Shown: piece by piece, positions 1-7,035 of the stretch
How positions within the stretch are numbered: the stretch's first letter is position 1
Layout of the letters: each line of letters begins with the position of its first letter
From: Pelobacter sp. UBA6093
GTDB taxonomy: Bacteria > Desulfobacterota > Desulfuromonadia > Desulfuromonadales > Syntrophotaleaceae
Length of the DNA: 11,877 nucleotides
Direction: 5' to 3'
Assembly: GCA_002435955.1 (NCBI GenBank)
Contig: DIWZ01000018.1
Coordinates: forward strand, 25,498-37,374
Program-made: the position numbers and the translations under genes
The notes under the pieces: generated by a model
The model's database searches: none
The model's input: the letters and a program-made list of their open reading frames with translations, nothing else
Told to the model about the DNA's origin: nothing

Positions 1-185
1 TACTGCGGCATCAGCCAGGACAAAAGCATCTGGGTGCCCTGCTGGCGCAACACCAGTTCTTCCGGAGCCGCGGGCAAAGGCTGGCGTTGCGGTCGTACCG
101 GTCCCTTTTTGCCGCAGCCGGCACACAGGCCGAGGATGATCAGTATTCCAATCAGAAGATACCCGTGGGGTCGGCAGCGCATCAT
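1..185 (-). CDS. Partial small lipoprotein with CGKKGP motif (LptM-like or FN3-type lipoprotein), N-terminus only
   Basis: The reading frame starts at ATG 185-183 and runs open to the window edge, giving 61 complete codons with no stop. The N-terminus is a lipoprotein signal peptide: basic residues (R3, R5), a hydrophobic stretch at about 9-20, then LCAGC with the lipidated cysteine at residue 24. Directly after it comes GKKGPVRP, the motif seen at the start of many mature outer-membrane lipoproteins, including the LptM/YifL family and the small lipoproteins encoded next to lysA. A proline-rich linker follows, then LLSW, which could open a fibronectin-III-like strand. The start lies 2 nt after the argH stop, with an AGAGG ribosome site inside the argH end, so translation is probably coupled to argH. 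Cysteine instead of leucine at the -3 lipobox position is slightly unusual. The lipoprotein call is solid; the family is uncertain because most of the protein is missing. Confidence 0.8.
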   Translation of the reverse strand, partial: MMRCRPHGYLLIGILIILGLCAGCGKKGPVRPQRQPLPAAPEELVLRQQGTQMLLSWLMPQ

Positions 186-187
186 GG

Positions 188-1573
188 TTACATCCTCTGC
201 AGGCGTTCCTGGCGGGCGCGGGCGATTTCTCGCGCCACCGCCTCGCGGGCGGTGCCGCCGGTGGCACGGCGGGAATCCACCGAGGCTTCCAGGGTAATGA
301 AGTCATAGATATCGGATTCGATAACCGGCGAGAAGGTTTTGAACTCTTCCAGGGTTAACTGCTCGATCTGTTTGTCATGCTCGATGCAGTAGCGGACCGT
401 CTTACCGACGATTTCGTGGGCGTCTCGGAACGGGATGCCTTTGCGCACCACGTAATCGGCCACATCGGTGGCGGTGGAGAAGCCGCGCGCCGCAGCTTCG
501 CGCATGTTGTCCGCACGGATGCTCATTTGGGCGATCATGTCGGCGAAAATTTTCAGGCTGCCCTTGACCGTATCGATGGTGTCAAACAGCGGTTCCTTGT
601 CTTCCTGCATGTCCTTGTTGTAGGCCAGCGGCAGAGCCTTCATGACTGTTAGCAGGCTCATCAGGTTGCCGTACACGCGGCCGGTTTTCCCGCGCACCAG
701 TTCCGGCACGTCAGGGTTCTTTTTCTGCGGCATGATGGAGCTGCCGGTGCAAAAAGCATCGGACAGGTCGATGAAGTGAAAGTCGGCGCTCGACCACAGG
801 ATCAACTCTTCGGACAGGCGCGACAGGTGCATCATGACGATGCTCGCCGCGCTGCAGAATTCCAGGGCGAAATCGCGATCTGAAACCGAGTCGAGGCTGT
901 TACGGGTCACTCCGTCAAAGCCGAGCTGCTCGGCGACGAATTCCCGATCGATGGAAAAAGTGGTGCCGGCCAGCGCACCTGCGCCCAATGGCAGCAGGTT
1001 GATGCGTTTGGACAGGTCCGTCATGCGCCAGGAGTCGCGCCGGAACATCTCGTAGTAGGCCAGCATGTGGTGCGAAAACAGGATCGGTTGGGCTGTTTGC
1101 AGGTGGGTGTAGCCGGGCATGATGACGCCCAGATTGCGTTCGGCCTGCTCAAGCAGCGACTCCTGTACCTGTTCGAGGAAAGATCGAACTTCCTTGACCT
1201 CGTCCCGCAAGTAAAGACGTACGTCGAGGGCGACCTGGTCGTTGCGTGAGCGGGCCGTATGCAGCTTGCCGCCGACCGGTCCGATGCGCTCGATGAGCCG
1301 CGCCTCGATGTTCATGTGGATATCTTCCAGGGCAACGGAAAATTCGAACCGACCTTCTTCGATATCAACCAGGATACTTTCCAGCCCGGAGATGATGGAT
1401 TGCGCCTCGGCCTCAGCGATGATGCCCTGGCGGGCCAGCATGCGGGCGTGGGCCATGGAACCCTGGATATCGTAGCGGTAAAGGCGCTGATCGAAATCGA
1501 TGGAGGCGGTAAATGCCTCGACAAATGCATCGGTGGGTTGGGTAAAACGTCCAGCCCAGGGTTTTTTACTCAT
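188..1573 (-). CDS. argH: Argininosuccinate lyase
   Basis: Splits argininosuccinate into arginine and fumarate, the last step of arginine synthesis, as a cytosolic homotetramer. The 461-residue protein has the normal family length. Visible hallmarks are the N-terminal WAGRF (6-10), TARSRNDQ (106-113), GYTHLQ with the conserved histidine at 157, and the fumarase/lyase superfamily signature GSSIMPQKKNP (277-287), whose paired serines lie on the catalytic loop. The start is ATG at 1573 because family members begin at MSKK..WAGRF. The frame stays open 27 codons further upstream, but that stretch only translates the intergenic repeat. The ribosome site is modest (CGGAG about 10 nt upstream). It follows argG by 111 bp, a gap holding a strong hairpin, and is followed 2 nt later by the lipoprotein gene. 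No residues look defective. Confidence 0.98.
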   Translation of the reverse strand: MSKKPWAGRFTQPTDAFVEAFTASIDFDQRLYRYDIQGSMAHARMLARQGIIAEAEAQSIISGLESILVDIEEGRFEFSVALEDIHMNIEARLIERIGPVGGKLHTARSRNDQVALDVRLYLRDEVKEVRSFLEQVQESLLEQAERNLGVIMPGYTHLQTAQPILFSHHMLAYYEMFRRDSWRMTDLSKRINLLPLGAGALAGTTFSIDREFVAEQLGFDGVTRNSLDSVSDRDFALEFCSAASIVMMHLSRLSEELILWSSADFHFIDLSDAFCTGSSIMPQKKNPDVPELVRGKTGRVYGNLMSLLTVMKALPLAYNKDMQEDKEPLFDTIDTVKGSLKIFADMIAQMSIRADNMREAAARGFSTATDVADYVVRKGIPFRDAHEIVGKTVRYCIEHDKQIEQLTLEEFKTFSPVIESDIYDFITLEASVDSRRATGGTAREAVAREIARARQERLQRM

Positions 1574-1621
1574 GGTCGATTCGCTCCGTTGATGAGACAA
1601 GATTGGTAAAACCCGTGATTG

Positions 1622-1661
1622 GTGACTGGTGACTAGTAGTTGTTTACTAATCACCAGTCAC
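1622..1661 (-). repeat. 16-bp hairpin of TGACTGGTGA repeats between argG and argH
   Basis: On the plus strand the left arm 1622-1637 (GTGACTGGTGACTAGT) is matched by the inverted arm 1646-1661, with an 8-nt loop. At DNA level there is one mismatch. In the minus-strand transcript that position becomes a U-G pair, so all 16 positions pair in the argGH mRNA. A second perfect 12-bp inverted repeat overlaps it: GGTGACTAGTAG (1628-1639) with 1669-1680, so two alternative folds compete. The left arm is built from 7-nt units (GGTGACT twice, at 1621-1634, preceded by a degenerate copy). No U-tract follows, so it is not a classic terminator. It starts about 23 nt after the argG stop and ends about 48 nt before the argH start, where it could block 3' decay of argG mRNA or simply be a dispersed repeat. 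Confidence 0.85.
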
Positions 1662-1684
1662 TGTATCTCTACTAGTCACCGCAT

Positions 1685-2905
1685 TTAGCGATGTTTTTTC
1701 TGCATGGCGCTGCGGATGCGCAGGCGCAGGGCGTTGAGACGGATAAAGCCTTCGGCGTCGGCCTGATTGTACACCTCGTCGGCCTCGAAGGTGGCTACTT
1801 CGGGGTCGAACAGACTGTTGGTGTCGGATTTGCGGCCGACCACGCGGCAGAGACCTTTGTAAAGCTTAACGCGGGCCACTCCGTTGACGGTCTTCTGAGT
1901 TTCGTCAACAAGAACCTGCAACGCTTCGCGCTCGGGGGCGAACCAGAAACCGTTGTAGACCATGGTGGCATAGCGGGGGATCAGCGAGTCGCGCAGGTTG
2001 AGCACCTCGCGGTCCATGGTGATCTGCTCGACGCCGCGATGAGCTTCTTCCAGGATGGTGCCGCCCGGGGTCTCGTAGACGCCGCGGCTCTTCATGCCGA
2101 CAAAGCGGTTTTCCATGATGTCGGCGCGGCCGATACCGTGCTTGCCGCCGAGGGCGTTGAGGTGGGCAAGCAGCTGCGCGGGGGAAAGCGCTTCGCCGTT
2201 GATCGCTACCGGGTTGCCGGCGCGGAATTCGATCTCGACATATTCGGGCTGGTCGGGGGCCTGTTCGGGTGCGACGGACAGCAGATACATCTCTTCCGGC
2301 GGTTCGGCCCAGGGGTTCTCCAGTATGCCACCCTCGAAGGATATGTGCAGCAGGTTGCGGTCACTGCTCCAGGGGCGCTTTTTAGTTACCGGCACCGGGA
2401 TGCCGTGTTTGGTGGCATAAGCGATGAGTGCTTCCCGGCTGTTGAGATCCCATTCGCGCCAGGGAGCGATGATCTTGATCTCGGGATTGAAATGATAGTA
2501 GGACAACTCGAAACGTACCTGGTCATTGCCTTTGCCGGTGGCGCCGTGGCTTACGGCGTCCGCTTCTTCGGCCATGGCGATTTCCATCTGTTTTTTTGCG
2601 ATCAGCGGCCGGGCGATGGAGGTGCCGAGGAAATAGCGGCCTTCATAGATGGCGTTGGCGCGGAACATGGGGAACACGAAGTCCCGCACGAATTCCTCGC
2701 GCAAATCCTCTATGTAGCATTTGCTGGCACCGGTCTTGCGGGCCTTTTCCGGGATACCGTCAAGTTCCTGGCCCTGACCGAGGTCAGCGGCGAAAGCGAT
2801 GACTTCACAGCCGTATTCTTCGATGAGCCAACGTACGATGATGGAGGTGTCGAGGCCGCCTGAGTAAGCCAGGACCGCCTTTTTGACCGAACCTTTTTTA
2901 GACAT
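1685..2905 (-). CDS. argG: Argininosuccinate synthase
   Basis: Joins citrulline and aspartate, using ATP, to make argininosuccinate, the substrate of ArgH. The 406-residue protein matches the usual ~400 residues of the bacterial type-1 enzyme. The N-terminal PP-loop ATP site AYSGGLDTS is at 13-21, and the conserved GATGKGNDQVRFE element of the substrate site is at 121-133. Later regions (TKKRPWSSDRN, 175-184; YETPGGTIL, 277-285) are also family-typical. The start chosen is ATG 2905: AGAAGGAG lies about 9 nt upstream, whereas the in-frame TTG two codons earlier would sit almost on top of that ribosome site. It begins 173 bp after the RDD gene, so it may have its own promoter; no convincing -35/-10 pair is visible. 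The long open frame antisense to it is a codon-bias shadow. Confidence 0.98.
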   Translation of the reverse strand: MSKKGSVKKAVLAYSGGLDTSIIVRWLIEEYGCEVIAFAADLGQGQELDGIPEKARKTGASKCYIEDLREEFVRDFVFPMFRANAIYEGRYFLGTSIARPLIAKKQMEIAMAEEADAVSHGATGKGNDQVRFELSYYHFNPEIKIIAPWREWDLNSREALIAYATKHGIPVPVTKKRPWSSDRNLLHISFEGGILENPWAEPPEEMYLLSVAPEQAPDQPEYVEIEFRAGNPVAINGEALSPAQLLAHLNALGGKHGIGRADIMENRFVGMKSRGVYETPGGTILEEAHRGVEQITMDREVLNLRDSLIPRYATMVYNGFWFAPEREALQVLVDETQKTVNGVARVKLYKGLCRVVGRKSDTNSLFDPEVATFEADEVYNQADAEGFIRLNALRLRIRSAMQKKHR

Positions 2906-2935
2906 GGACAAGTACTCCTTCTGAGATTATGGAAG

Positions 2936-3018
2936 TTCTTCGCGTGCCTCGCGGCTTTGCGCCGTAGAAGAACGTATCTTCAGCTTGACTTCACGCGAAG
3001 ATGCGAAGGCGCGAAGAA
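2936..3018 (-). repeat. Degenerate inverted CGCGAAG repeat in the RDD-argG gap
   Basis: The outer arms TTCTTCGCG (2936-2944) and CGCGAAGAA (3010-3018) are perfect inverted copies. Inside each arm the 7-nt word recurs: CTTCGCG at 2938, CCTCGCG at 2947 and CTTTGCG at 2955 on the left; CGCGAAG at 2994, TGCGAAG at 3002 and CGCGAAG at 3010 on the right, a spacing of 8-9 nt. The element fills roughly half of the 173-bp gap upstream of argG and lies in its likely 5' leader. The rest of the gap (3019-3078) holds only a weak A/T hairpin (3049-3055 with 3065-3071). This is the same word family as the element at 9252-9324 and related to the CACGAAG element at 7036-7160. Confidence 0.75.
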
Positions 3019-3078
3019 AATTCTGAATACTGAACATTTGATGGTCTTGCAAAAATGAACCGTTTTTTTGCGATTGTA

Positions 3079-3891
3079 TTAAACGCGAAGCACGCAGGTG
3101 TCGGCGATTTTGTCGTGCAGCCCTTGCTTGCGGGCGTCGAAGACCACCATCAGATAGCCGACCCCCAAAGTGATGCCGGACACGAACTTGCCGAGTATTT
3201 CCCTTAAGGCCGCGCGACCGTAAGTCATGGCGCTGCCGTCGCTGCGCACCACCTTCAGATGCAACAGCATCTTGCCGGGGGTCTGACCGCAGGAACCGGT
3301 GAACACTACATAATAGGCAATGCCTACAACACTGCTGAAAAGAGCCAGGATGACCACCGAGGCGATGGAGTCTCCGTCCATGTCGGATGTCAACAAGCCG
3401 GCCATGGCCCCCAGGACGATGGTCAGGATTATTTGCAGGATCCATACAGCGATGGAATCGATACTGGCCGCTGCGGCACGGATCCAGAAACCTGCATAGG
3501 CGGCGGAAGTGCTGATGGCCGAGGTCGGCAACGCGCCGCCACAGCGTTGGCAAAAGCTTGCCGGTTGCTGGGTGTTGCCGCAAAACGGACAGGTGATCTG
3601 GGCTTCACGGGCGGATTCCCCGACTTGTTCCTGGCGCAATCGCCACTTGGCGTAATCGATGCCGCAAGCGATGCAGCAGCTGCCGGCCGGCTGCAGATGT
3701 CCGCAGGCCGGGCAGGTGACTTCAGCTGCGGCAGTTTGTACGTCGGCCTTGACCGGCGGGGAGGCCCCGGCCTGTTGCTGGAGGGCGAAAGACGCTTTGC
3801 AGCGTGGGCAGGTAGCTTCGGTGGCATTGTCGGGGATGTGCTCCGACGACACTTCCGCGCTGAATCCGCAGTGTGGACAGATGATGGTCAT
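3079..3891 (-). CDS. Zinc-ribbon RDD-family membrane protein of unknown function
   Basis: A 270-residue protein with a modular build. The first ~120 residues hold three cysteine-pair modules: C5-x2-C8 with C28-x2-C31 (resembling the MJ0042-type zinc ribbon that starts MTIICPHC), C60-x2-C63 with C73-x2-C76, and C101-x2-C104 with C114-x2-C117. A short linker leads to an RDD domain from about 132: YAGFWIRAAAASIDS carries the arginine and aspartate that name the family. Hydrophobic segments lie near 146-166, 178-197 and 236-251, the conserved GQTPGKMLLHLKVV is at 202-215, and GLHDKIADT is near the C-terminus. RDD proteins are membrane proteins of mostly unknown role; transport has been suggested for some. 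The ATG at 3891 is preferred because AAGGGA precedes it; the TTG at 3909 would take that site into the gene. It begins 18 nt after argF, so it is probably cotranscribed with it. No arginine-related function is shown by the sequence. Confidence 0.9.
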   Translation of the reverse strand: MTIICPHCGFSAEVSSEHIPDNATEATCPRCKASFALQQQAGASPPVKADVQTAAAEVTCPACGHLQPAGSCCIACGIDYAKWRLRQEQVGESAREAQITCPFCGNTQQPASFCQRCGGALPTSAISTSAAYAGFWIRAAAASIDSIAVWILQIILTIVLGAMAGLLTSDMDGDSIASVVILALFSSVVGIAYYVVFTGSCGQTPGKMLLHLKVVRSDGSAMTYGRAALREILGKFVSGITLGVGYLMVVFDARKQGLHDKIADTCVLRV

Positions 3892-3909
3892 GCTTATCCC
3901 TTGGCGCAA

Positions 3910-4818
3910 TCAGGCCATCAGTGTTGCCATGATGGCTTTTTGGATGTGCAGGCGGTTTTCGGCTTCGTCAAAGACCACGGAGTGTTTGCTTTCGATGGCT
4001 TCGTCGGTGATCTCTTCACCCCGGTGGGCCGGCAGACAATGCAGCAGAATGCATGCGGGGTCGGCGACGGCGATGACCTCGGCGTTAATTTGAAATCCGA
4101 CAAAGGCGGCAGCTCGTCTGTTTTGCTCTTCCTCTTGCCCCATGCTGGCCCATACATCGGTGTTCAATACATCGGCGCCGCGAGCGGCTTCCAGCGGATC
4201 GTTCAGGTATCTTATACGGGCGCCAAGTTTTTTGGCGCGCTCCACCACCATGGCATGCGGCTCGTAACCCTTGGGGGTGGCCACGCGCAGTTCAAAGCCG
4301 AAGATGGCCGCGGCATTGATCCAGCTGTTGGCCATGTTGTTGCCATCGCCGATCCAGCAGTAGGTCAGATCGCGGTAGTTCTTTTTATGCTCGATGACTG
4401 TCATGAGGTCCGCCATGACCTGGCAGGGGTGATACATGTCCGTCAGGCCGTTGATGATGGGGATGGTCGACCATTTGGCGAGTTCCTCCACCCCCTCCTG
4501 GGAAAAGGTGCGGATCATGATGCCGTCGACGTAGCGCGACATGACGCGAGCGGTATCTTTGATCGGTTCGCCGCGCCCCATCTGTGTGGTGCCGGAGGAC
4601 AGAAACAGTGCATGGCCGCCCAGCTGGTACATACCGACTTCGAAAGAAATCCGGGTACGGGTGGAGCTTTTTTCGAACACCATCCCCAGGGTCTTGCCAT
4701 TGAGCAGGCGGTGCTGTTCGTTACGCTTCTGCTTGGTTTTCAATTCCAAGGCGAGGGTGAAGATTTTTTCCAGTTCCTCAAGGCTCCAGTCGGTAAGGCA
4801 GAGAAAGTCCTTTTTCAC
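3910..4818 (-). CDS. argF: Ornithine carbamoyltransferase (anabolic)
   Basis: Transfers the carbamoyl group from carbamoyl phosphate to ornithine, giving citrulline for ArgG. The 302-residue protein has family length. The carbamoyl-phosphate loop STRTR is at 52-56, HPCQ at 130-133, DGNNMANSW at 158-166 (ornithine side), and the catalytic HCLPAHRG with its cysteine at 260-267. The start is GTG 4818, because a strong AGGAGG lies 7 nt upstream and the protein then begins MKKDFLCLTDWS as in relatives. The same frame is open to 4872, but that extension would translate the hairpin and ribosome site. It lies 55 nt after argD, with a terminator-like hairpin in the gap, and is followed 18 nt later by the RDD gene. 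Its position next to argB/argD supports a biosynthetic rather than catabolic role. Confidence 0.98.
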   Translation of the reverse strand: MKKDFLCLTDWSLEELEKIFTLALELKTKQKRNEQHRLLNGKTLGMVFEKSSTRTRISFEVGMYQLGGHALFLSSGTTQMGRGEPIKDTARVMSRYVDGIMIRTFSQEGVEELAKWSTIPIINGLTDMYHPCQVMADLMTVIEHKKNYRDLTYCWIGDGNNMANSWINAAAIFGFELRVATPKGYEPHAMVVERAKKLGARIRYLNDPLEAARGADVLNTDVWASMGQEEEQNRRAAAFVGFQINAEVIAVADPACILLHCLPAHRGEEITDEAIESKHSVVFDEAENRLHIQKAIMATLMA

Positions 4819-4840
4819 GATCAGTCCTCCTGAAAATAAG

Positions 4841-4866
4841 GGCGCGACGGCAGTTTCCGCCGCGCC
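4841..4866 (-). terminator. Terminator-like hairpin between argD and argF
   Basis: In the minus-strand transcript a 10-bp stem, GGCGCGGCGG with CCGUCGCGCC (one G-U pair), closes a 6-nt AAACUG loop and is followed by the U-rich run CUUAUUUUC. It begins about 7 nt after the argD stop, and its tail runs directly into the AGGAGG ribosome site of argF. This is the shape of an intrinsic terminator, but argF continues in the same direction immediately downstream with no room for a promoter in the 55-nt gap. Partial termination, an attenuator or an mRNA processing/stability element is therefore more likely than full termination. Confidence 0.6.
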
Positions 4867-4873
4867 TTTCAAG

Positions 4874-6064
4874 TCAAATATCCTGCAGAATGCCGTCCAG
4901 AATGGCCAGTGCCTCGTCGATCTCCTCGGGAGTGACGATCAAGGGCGGTAAAAAGCGCAGCACCGTGTTGGCGGTGCAGTTGATCAACAGGCCGCGTTCA
5001 AGGGCCCGGGAGACGATATCCGCGCCCGGGATGGTCAGTTCCATGCCGAGAATTAGTCCCTGGCCGCGTATTTCAGTGATAAAGGGGTAACGAGCCTTGA
5101 ACTCTTCCAGGCGGCTGCGCAGATAATTACCCATGGCCACGCAATTGTCGAGTACCCCGTCTTCGATCAGGGTGCGTATGGTCGCCAGGGCGGCGGTGGC
5201 CATCAGCGGGTTGCCGCCGAAAGTCGAACCATGCGAGCCGGGGCCGAAACATTCGGCGATCTGTTCCGTGGCGATCATGGCGCCGATAGGCGGACCTCCC
5301 GCGAGGGCTTTGGCCAGCGTCATGATATCCGGAGCCACGCCTGCCTGCTGGTAGGCGAACAGTGAGCCGGTGCGGCCGCAGCCGACCTGCACCTCGTCGA
5401 ATACCAGCAACAGGTTGTGCTCGTCGCAAATCTGCCGTACCGCGGCCAGGTAACCGGGCGGCGCCACCCGCACGCCGCCTTCGCCCTGTACCGGTTCCAG
5501 CATTACGGCGCAGATTTTCGGTGTGATGGCCTTGCGCAGCGCCTCGGCATCGCCGAAGGGCACATAGTGAAAGCCTGGCAGCATCGGATTGAAGCCGGCT
5601 TTCACCTTGTCCTGGCCGGTGGCGCTGATGGTGCCGATGGTGCGACCGTGGAAGGAAGCCAGGGCGGTGATGACCTCGAAGCGGTCCGGGCCGTGATGTT
5701 CAGCACTGTGCTTGCGTACCAGCTTCATGGCCGCTTCATTGGCCTCCGCGCCGCTGTTGCAGAAGAACACCCGGTCGCCGAAGGAATGCTCGCAAAGCAG
5801 TTCAGCCAGTTCGATCTGGCTGGGGATATGAAAATAGTTGGAGCAGTGGATCAACTGCGCGGCCTGCTGCTGCAGGGCCGCCACCACCTTGGGGTGACAG
5901 TGGCCGAGGTTGTTGACCGCCACGCCGGCCAGAAAGTCGAGATAGCTTTTGCCATCCACATCCCATAACCGGCAGCCTTTGCCGTGTGAGGCGACCAGCG
6001 GGTAGCGACCGTAGGTTTTGGCCACATGTGCTTCGCCCCGGGTAATCCATTGTTTCGATGTCAT
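4874..6064 (-). CDS. argD: Acetylornithine aminotransferase
   Basis: PLP enzyme that transfers an amino group from glutamate to N-acetylglutamate semialdehyde, giving N-acetylornithine; relatives often also serve in lysine synthesis. The 396-residue class-III aminotransferase has the normal length. The PLP phosphate-binding NSGAEANEAA is at 103-112, SFHGRT at 137-142, the cofactor aspartate in VFDEVQ is D223, and the Schiff-base lysine is K252 in TLAKALAGG. HGSTFGGNPL at 278-287 is also typical. The ATG overlaps the argB stop as ATGA (6061-6064), and GGGAGG lies about 8 nt upstream inside argB, so translation is coupled to argB. One small variation is VQVGCGRTG, where relatives usually have VQTGMGRTG. 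The terminator-like hairpin before argF follows its stop. Confidence 0.97.
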   Translation of the reverse strand: MTSKQWITRGEAHVAKTYGRYPLVASHGKGCRLWDVDGKSYLDFLAGVAVNNLGHCHPKVVAALQQQAAQLIHCSNYFHIPSQIELAELLCEHSFGDRVFFCNSGAEANEAAMKLVRKHSAEHHGPDRFEVITALASFHGRTIGTISATGQDKVKAGFNPMLPGFHYVPFGDAEALRKAITPKICAVMLEPVQGEGGVRVAPPGYLAAVRQICDEHNLLLVFDEVQVGCGRTGSLFAYQQAGVAPDIMTLAKALAGGPPIGAMIATEQIAECFGPGSHGSTFGGNPLMATAALATIRTLIEDGVLDNCVAMGNYLRSRLEEFKARYPFITEIRGQGLILGMELTIPGADIVSRALERGLLINCTANTVLRFLPPLIVTPEEIDEALAILDGILQDI

Positions 6065-6951
6065 GATGCAAACCTCCCTACCGCGGTGCCGACACCACGA
6101 TCGGTGAAAATCTCCAGCAGGCAGGCATGCTCCACCCGGCCGTCGATGATATGTGCGGTACGCACCCCTTCGCCAAGGGCGTCGATGCAGCAGTTGAGCT
6201 TGGGGATCATGCCGCCGGTGATGGTACCGTTGTTGATGAGATCCGGCACCCGCTGGGTATCGATGGTGGAGATCAATTGCCCTTGCTTGTCCTTGACACC
6301 CTCCACATCGGTCAACAGAATCAGTTTTTCTGCGCGCAGGGCTCCGGCGATACGTCCGGCCACCAGGTCGGCGTTGATGTTGTAAGTTTCGCCCCCCAGG
6401 CCGGCGCCGATGGGGGCGATGACCGGGATAAAACCGCCAACTTCCAGAGCGGTGATGACATCGGTGTGGACGCTTTCGACTTCACCCACCAGACCGACAT
6501 CGATGATTTCCGAGGTAAGGGTATCAGGATTGATGGCGGTCATTTCAAGTTTGCGCGCCAGGATCAGTCGGCCATCCTTGCCGCTGAGTCCGACGGCACG
6601 GCCCTCATGGCGGTTGATGTTGGCGACGATTTCCTTGTTGACCTTACCGCCGAGCACCATCTCCACCACGTCCATGGTTTCCTGGTCGGTCACGCGCATG
6701 CCCTGTACGAATCGGGATTCCTTGCCCATGGATTTAAGTACCTGGCCTATCTGCGGGCCGCCGCCATGCACGATGACCGGATTAAGACCAATATATTTAA
6801 GCAGCACCACGTCGCGCGCGAACTCACGCTTGAGGCGCTCGTCGACCATGGCATGGCCGCCGTACTTGATGACGATGGTCTTGTTTTTGAACCGCTGGAT
6901 GTAAGGCAGCGCCTCCATCAGCACATTGGCTTTTCTGATCAACTCTTCCAT
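6061..6951 (-). CDS. argB: N-acetylglutamate kinase
   Basis: Phosphorylates N-acetylglutamate with ATP, the second step of the acetylated arginine branch. From the ATG at 6951 the protein is 296 residues, typical of the longer, arginine-regulated class. KYGGHAM is at 29-35, HGGGPQI at 62-68 (substrate loop), NINADLVAG at 191-199, LLTDVEGV at 212-219 and GGMIPK at 246-251. The first ~25 residues before the kinase fold match the extra N-terminal helix that links dimers into hexamers in arginine-inhibited enzymes, and the C-terminal HACLLEIFTDRGVGT is of the kind found in that class. Feedback inhibition by arginine is therefore likely, by family knowledge. An in-frame GTG at 6990 is an alternative start, but conservation begins at MEELIRKANVLMEALPYI. 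Neither start has a strong ribosome site. It overlaps argD by 4 nt. Confidence 0.97.
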   Translation of the reverse strand: MEELIRKANVLMEALPYIQRFKNKTIVIKYGGHAMVDERLKREFARDVVLLKYIGLNPVIVHGGGPQIGQVLKSMGKESRFVQGMRVTDQETMDVVEMVLGGKVNKEIVANINRHEGRAVGLSGKDGRLILARKLEMTAINPDTLTSEIIDVGLVGEVESVHTDVITALEVGGFIPVIAPIGAGLGGETYNINADLVAGRIAGALRAEKLILLTDVEGVKDKQGQLISTIDTQRVPDLINNGTITGGMIPKLNCCIDALGEGVRTAHIIDGRVEHACLLEIFTDRGVGTAVGRFAS

Positions 6952-7035
6952 GTAGCAAGCGCTTTCCCAATGTGTTTCGTCACTATGCACATTGTTCCGG
7001 TAAATTGTCGTAATAAGGGCTTGTTGTCATGTTTT

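Noticed and set aside
1574..1654. N-terminal extension of argH by 27 codons
   Set aside because: The added residues come from the hairpin repeat; family similarity begins at the ATG at 1573.
1691..2863. A 390-codon plus-strand open frame opposite argG
   Set aside because: Exact shadow of argG; the protein has no motif and argG is certain.
3024..3052. Possible argG promoter TTGCAA-17 nt-TATTCA
   Set aside because: Only about 4 of 6 and 3 of 6 matches to consensus; not better than chance in this A/T-rich gap.
3049..3071. Hairpin GCAAAAA/TTTTTGC after the RDD gene as a terminator
   Set aside because: The stem is nearly all A-T, too weak, and no U-tract follows in the transcript direction.
2927..3583. 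A 218-codon minus-strand open frame overlapping the RDD gene and continuing into the gap
   Set aside because: It is in another frame of the RDD gene, is arginine-rich, and its end only translates the CGCGAAG repeat.
3259..4833. A 524-codon plus-strand open frame across the RDD gene and argF
   Set aside because: It lies antisense to two genes with clear family motifs, and its translation is low-complexity Gly/Ala/Asp/His text with no recognisable domain. Long antisense frames are expected opposite GC-rich genes.
4819..4872. N-terminal extension of argF by 18 codons
   Set aside because: It would place the terminator-like hairpin and the strong AGGAGG inside the gene; the GTG at 4818 is ideally spaced from that site.
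6952..7035. ArgR box or arginine riboswitch upstream of argB
   Set aside because: I could not find a convincing palindromic ARG-box pair or a conserved riboswitch fold in this stretch.
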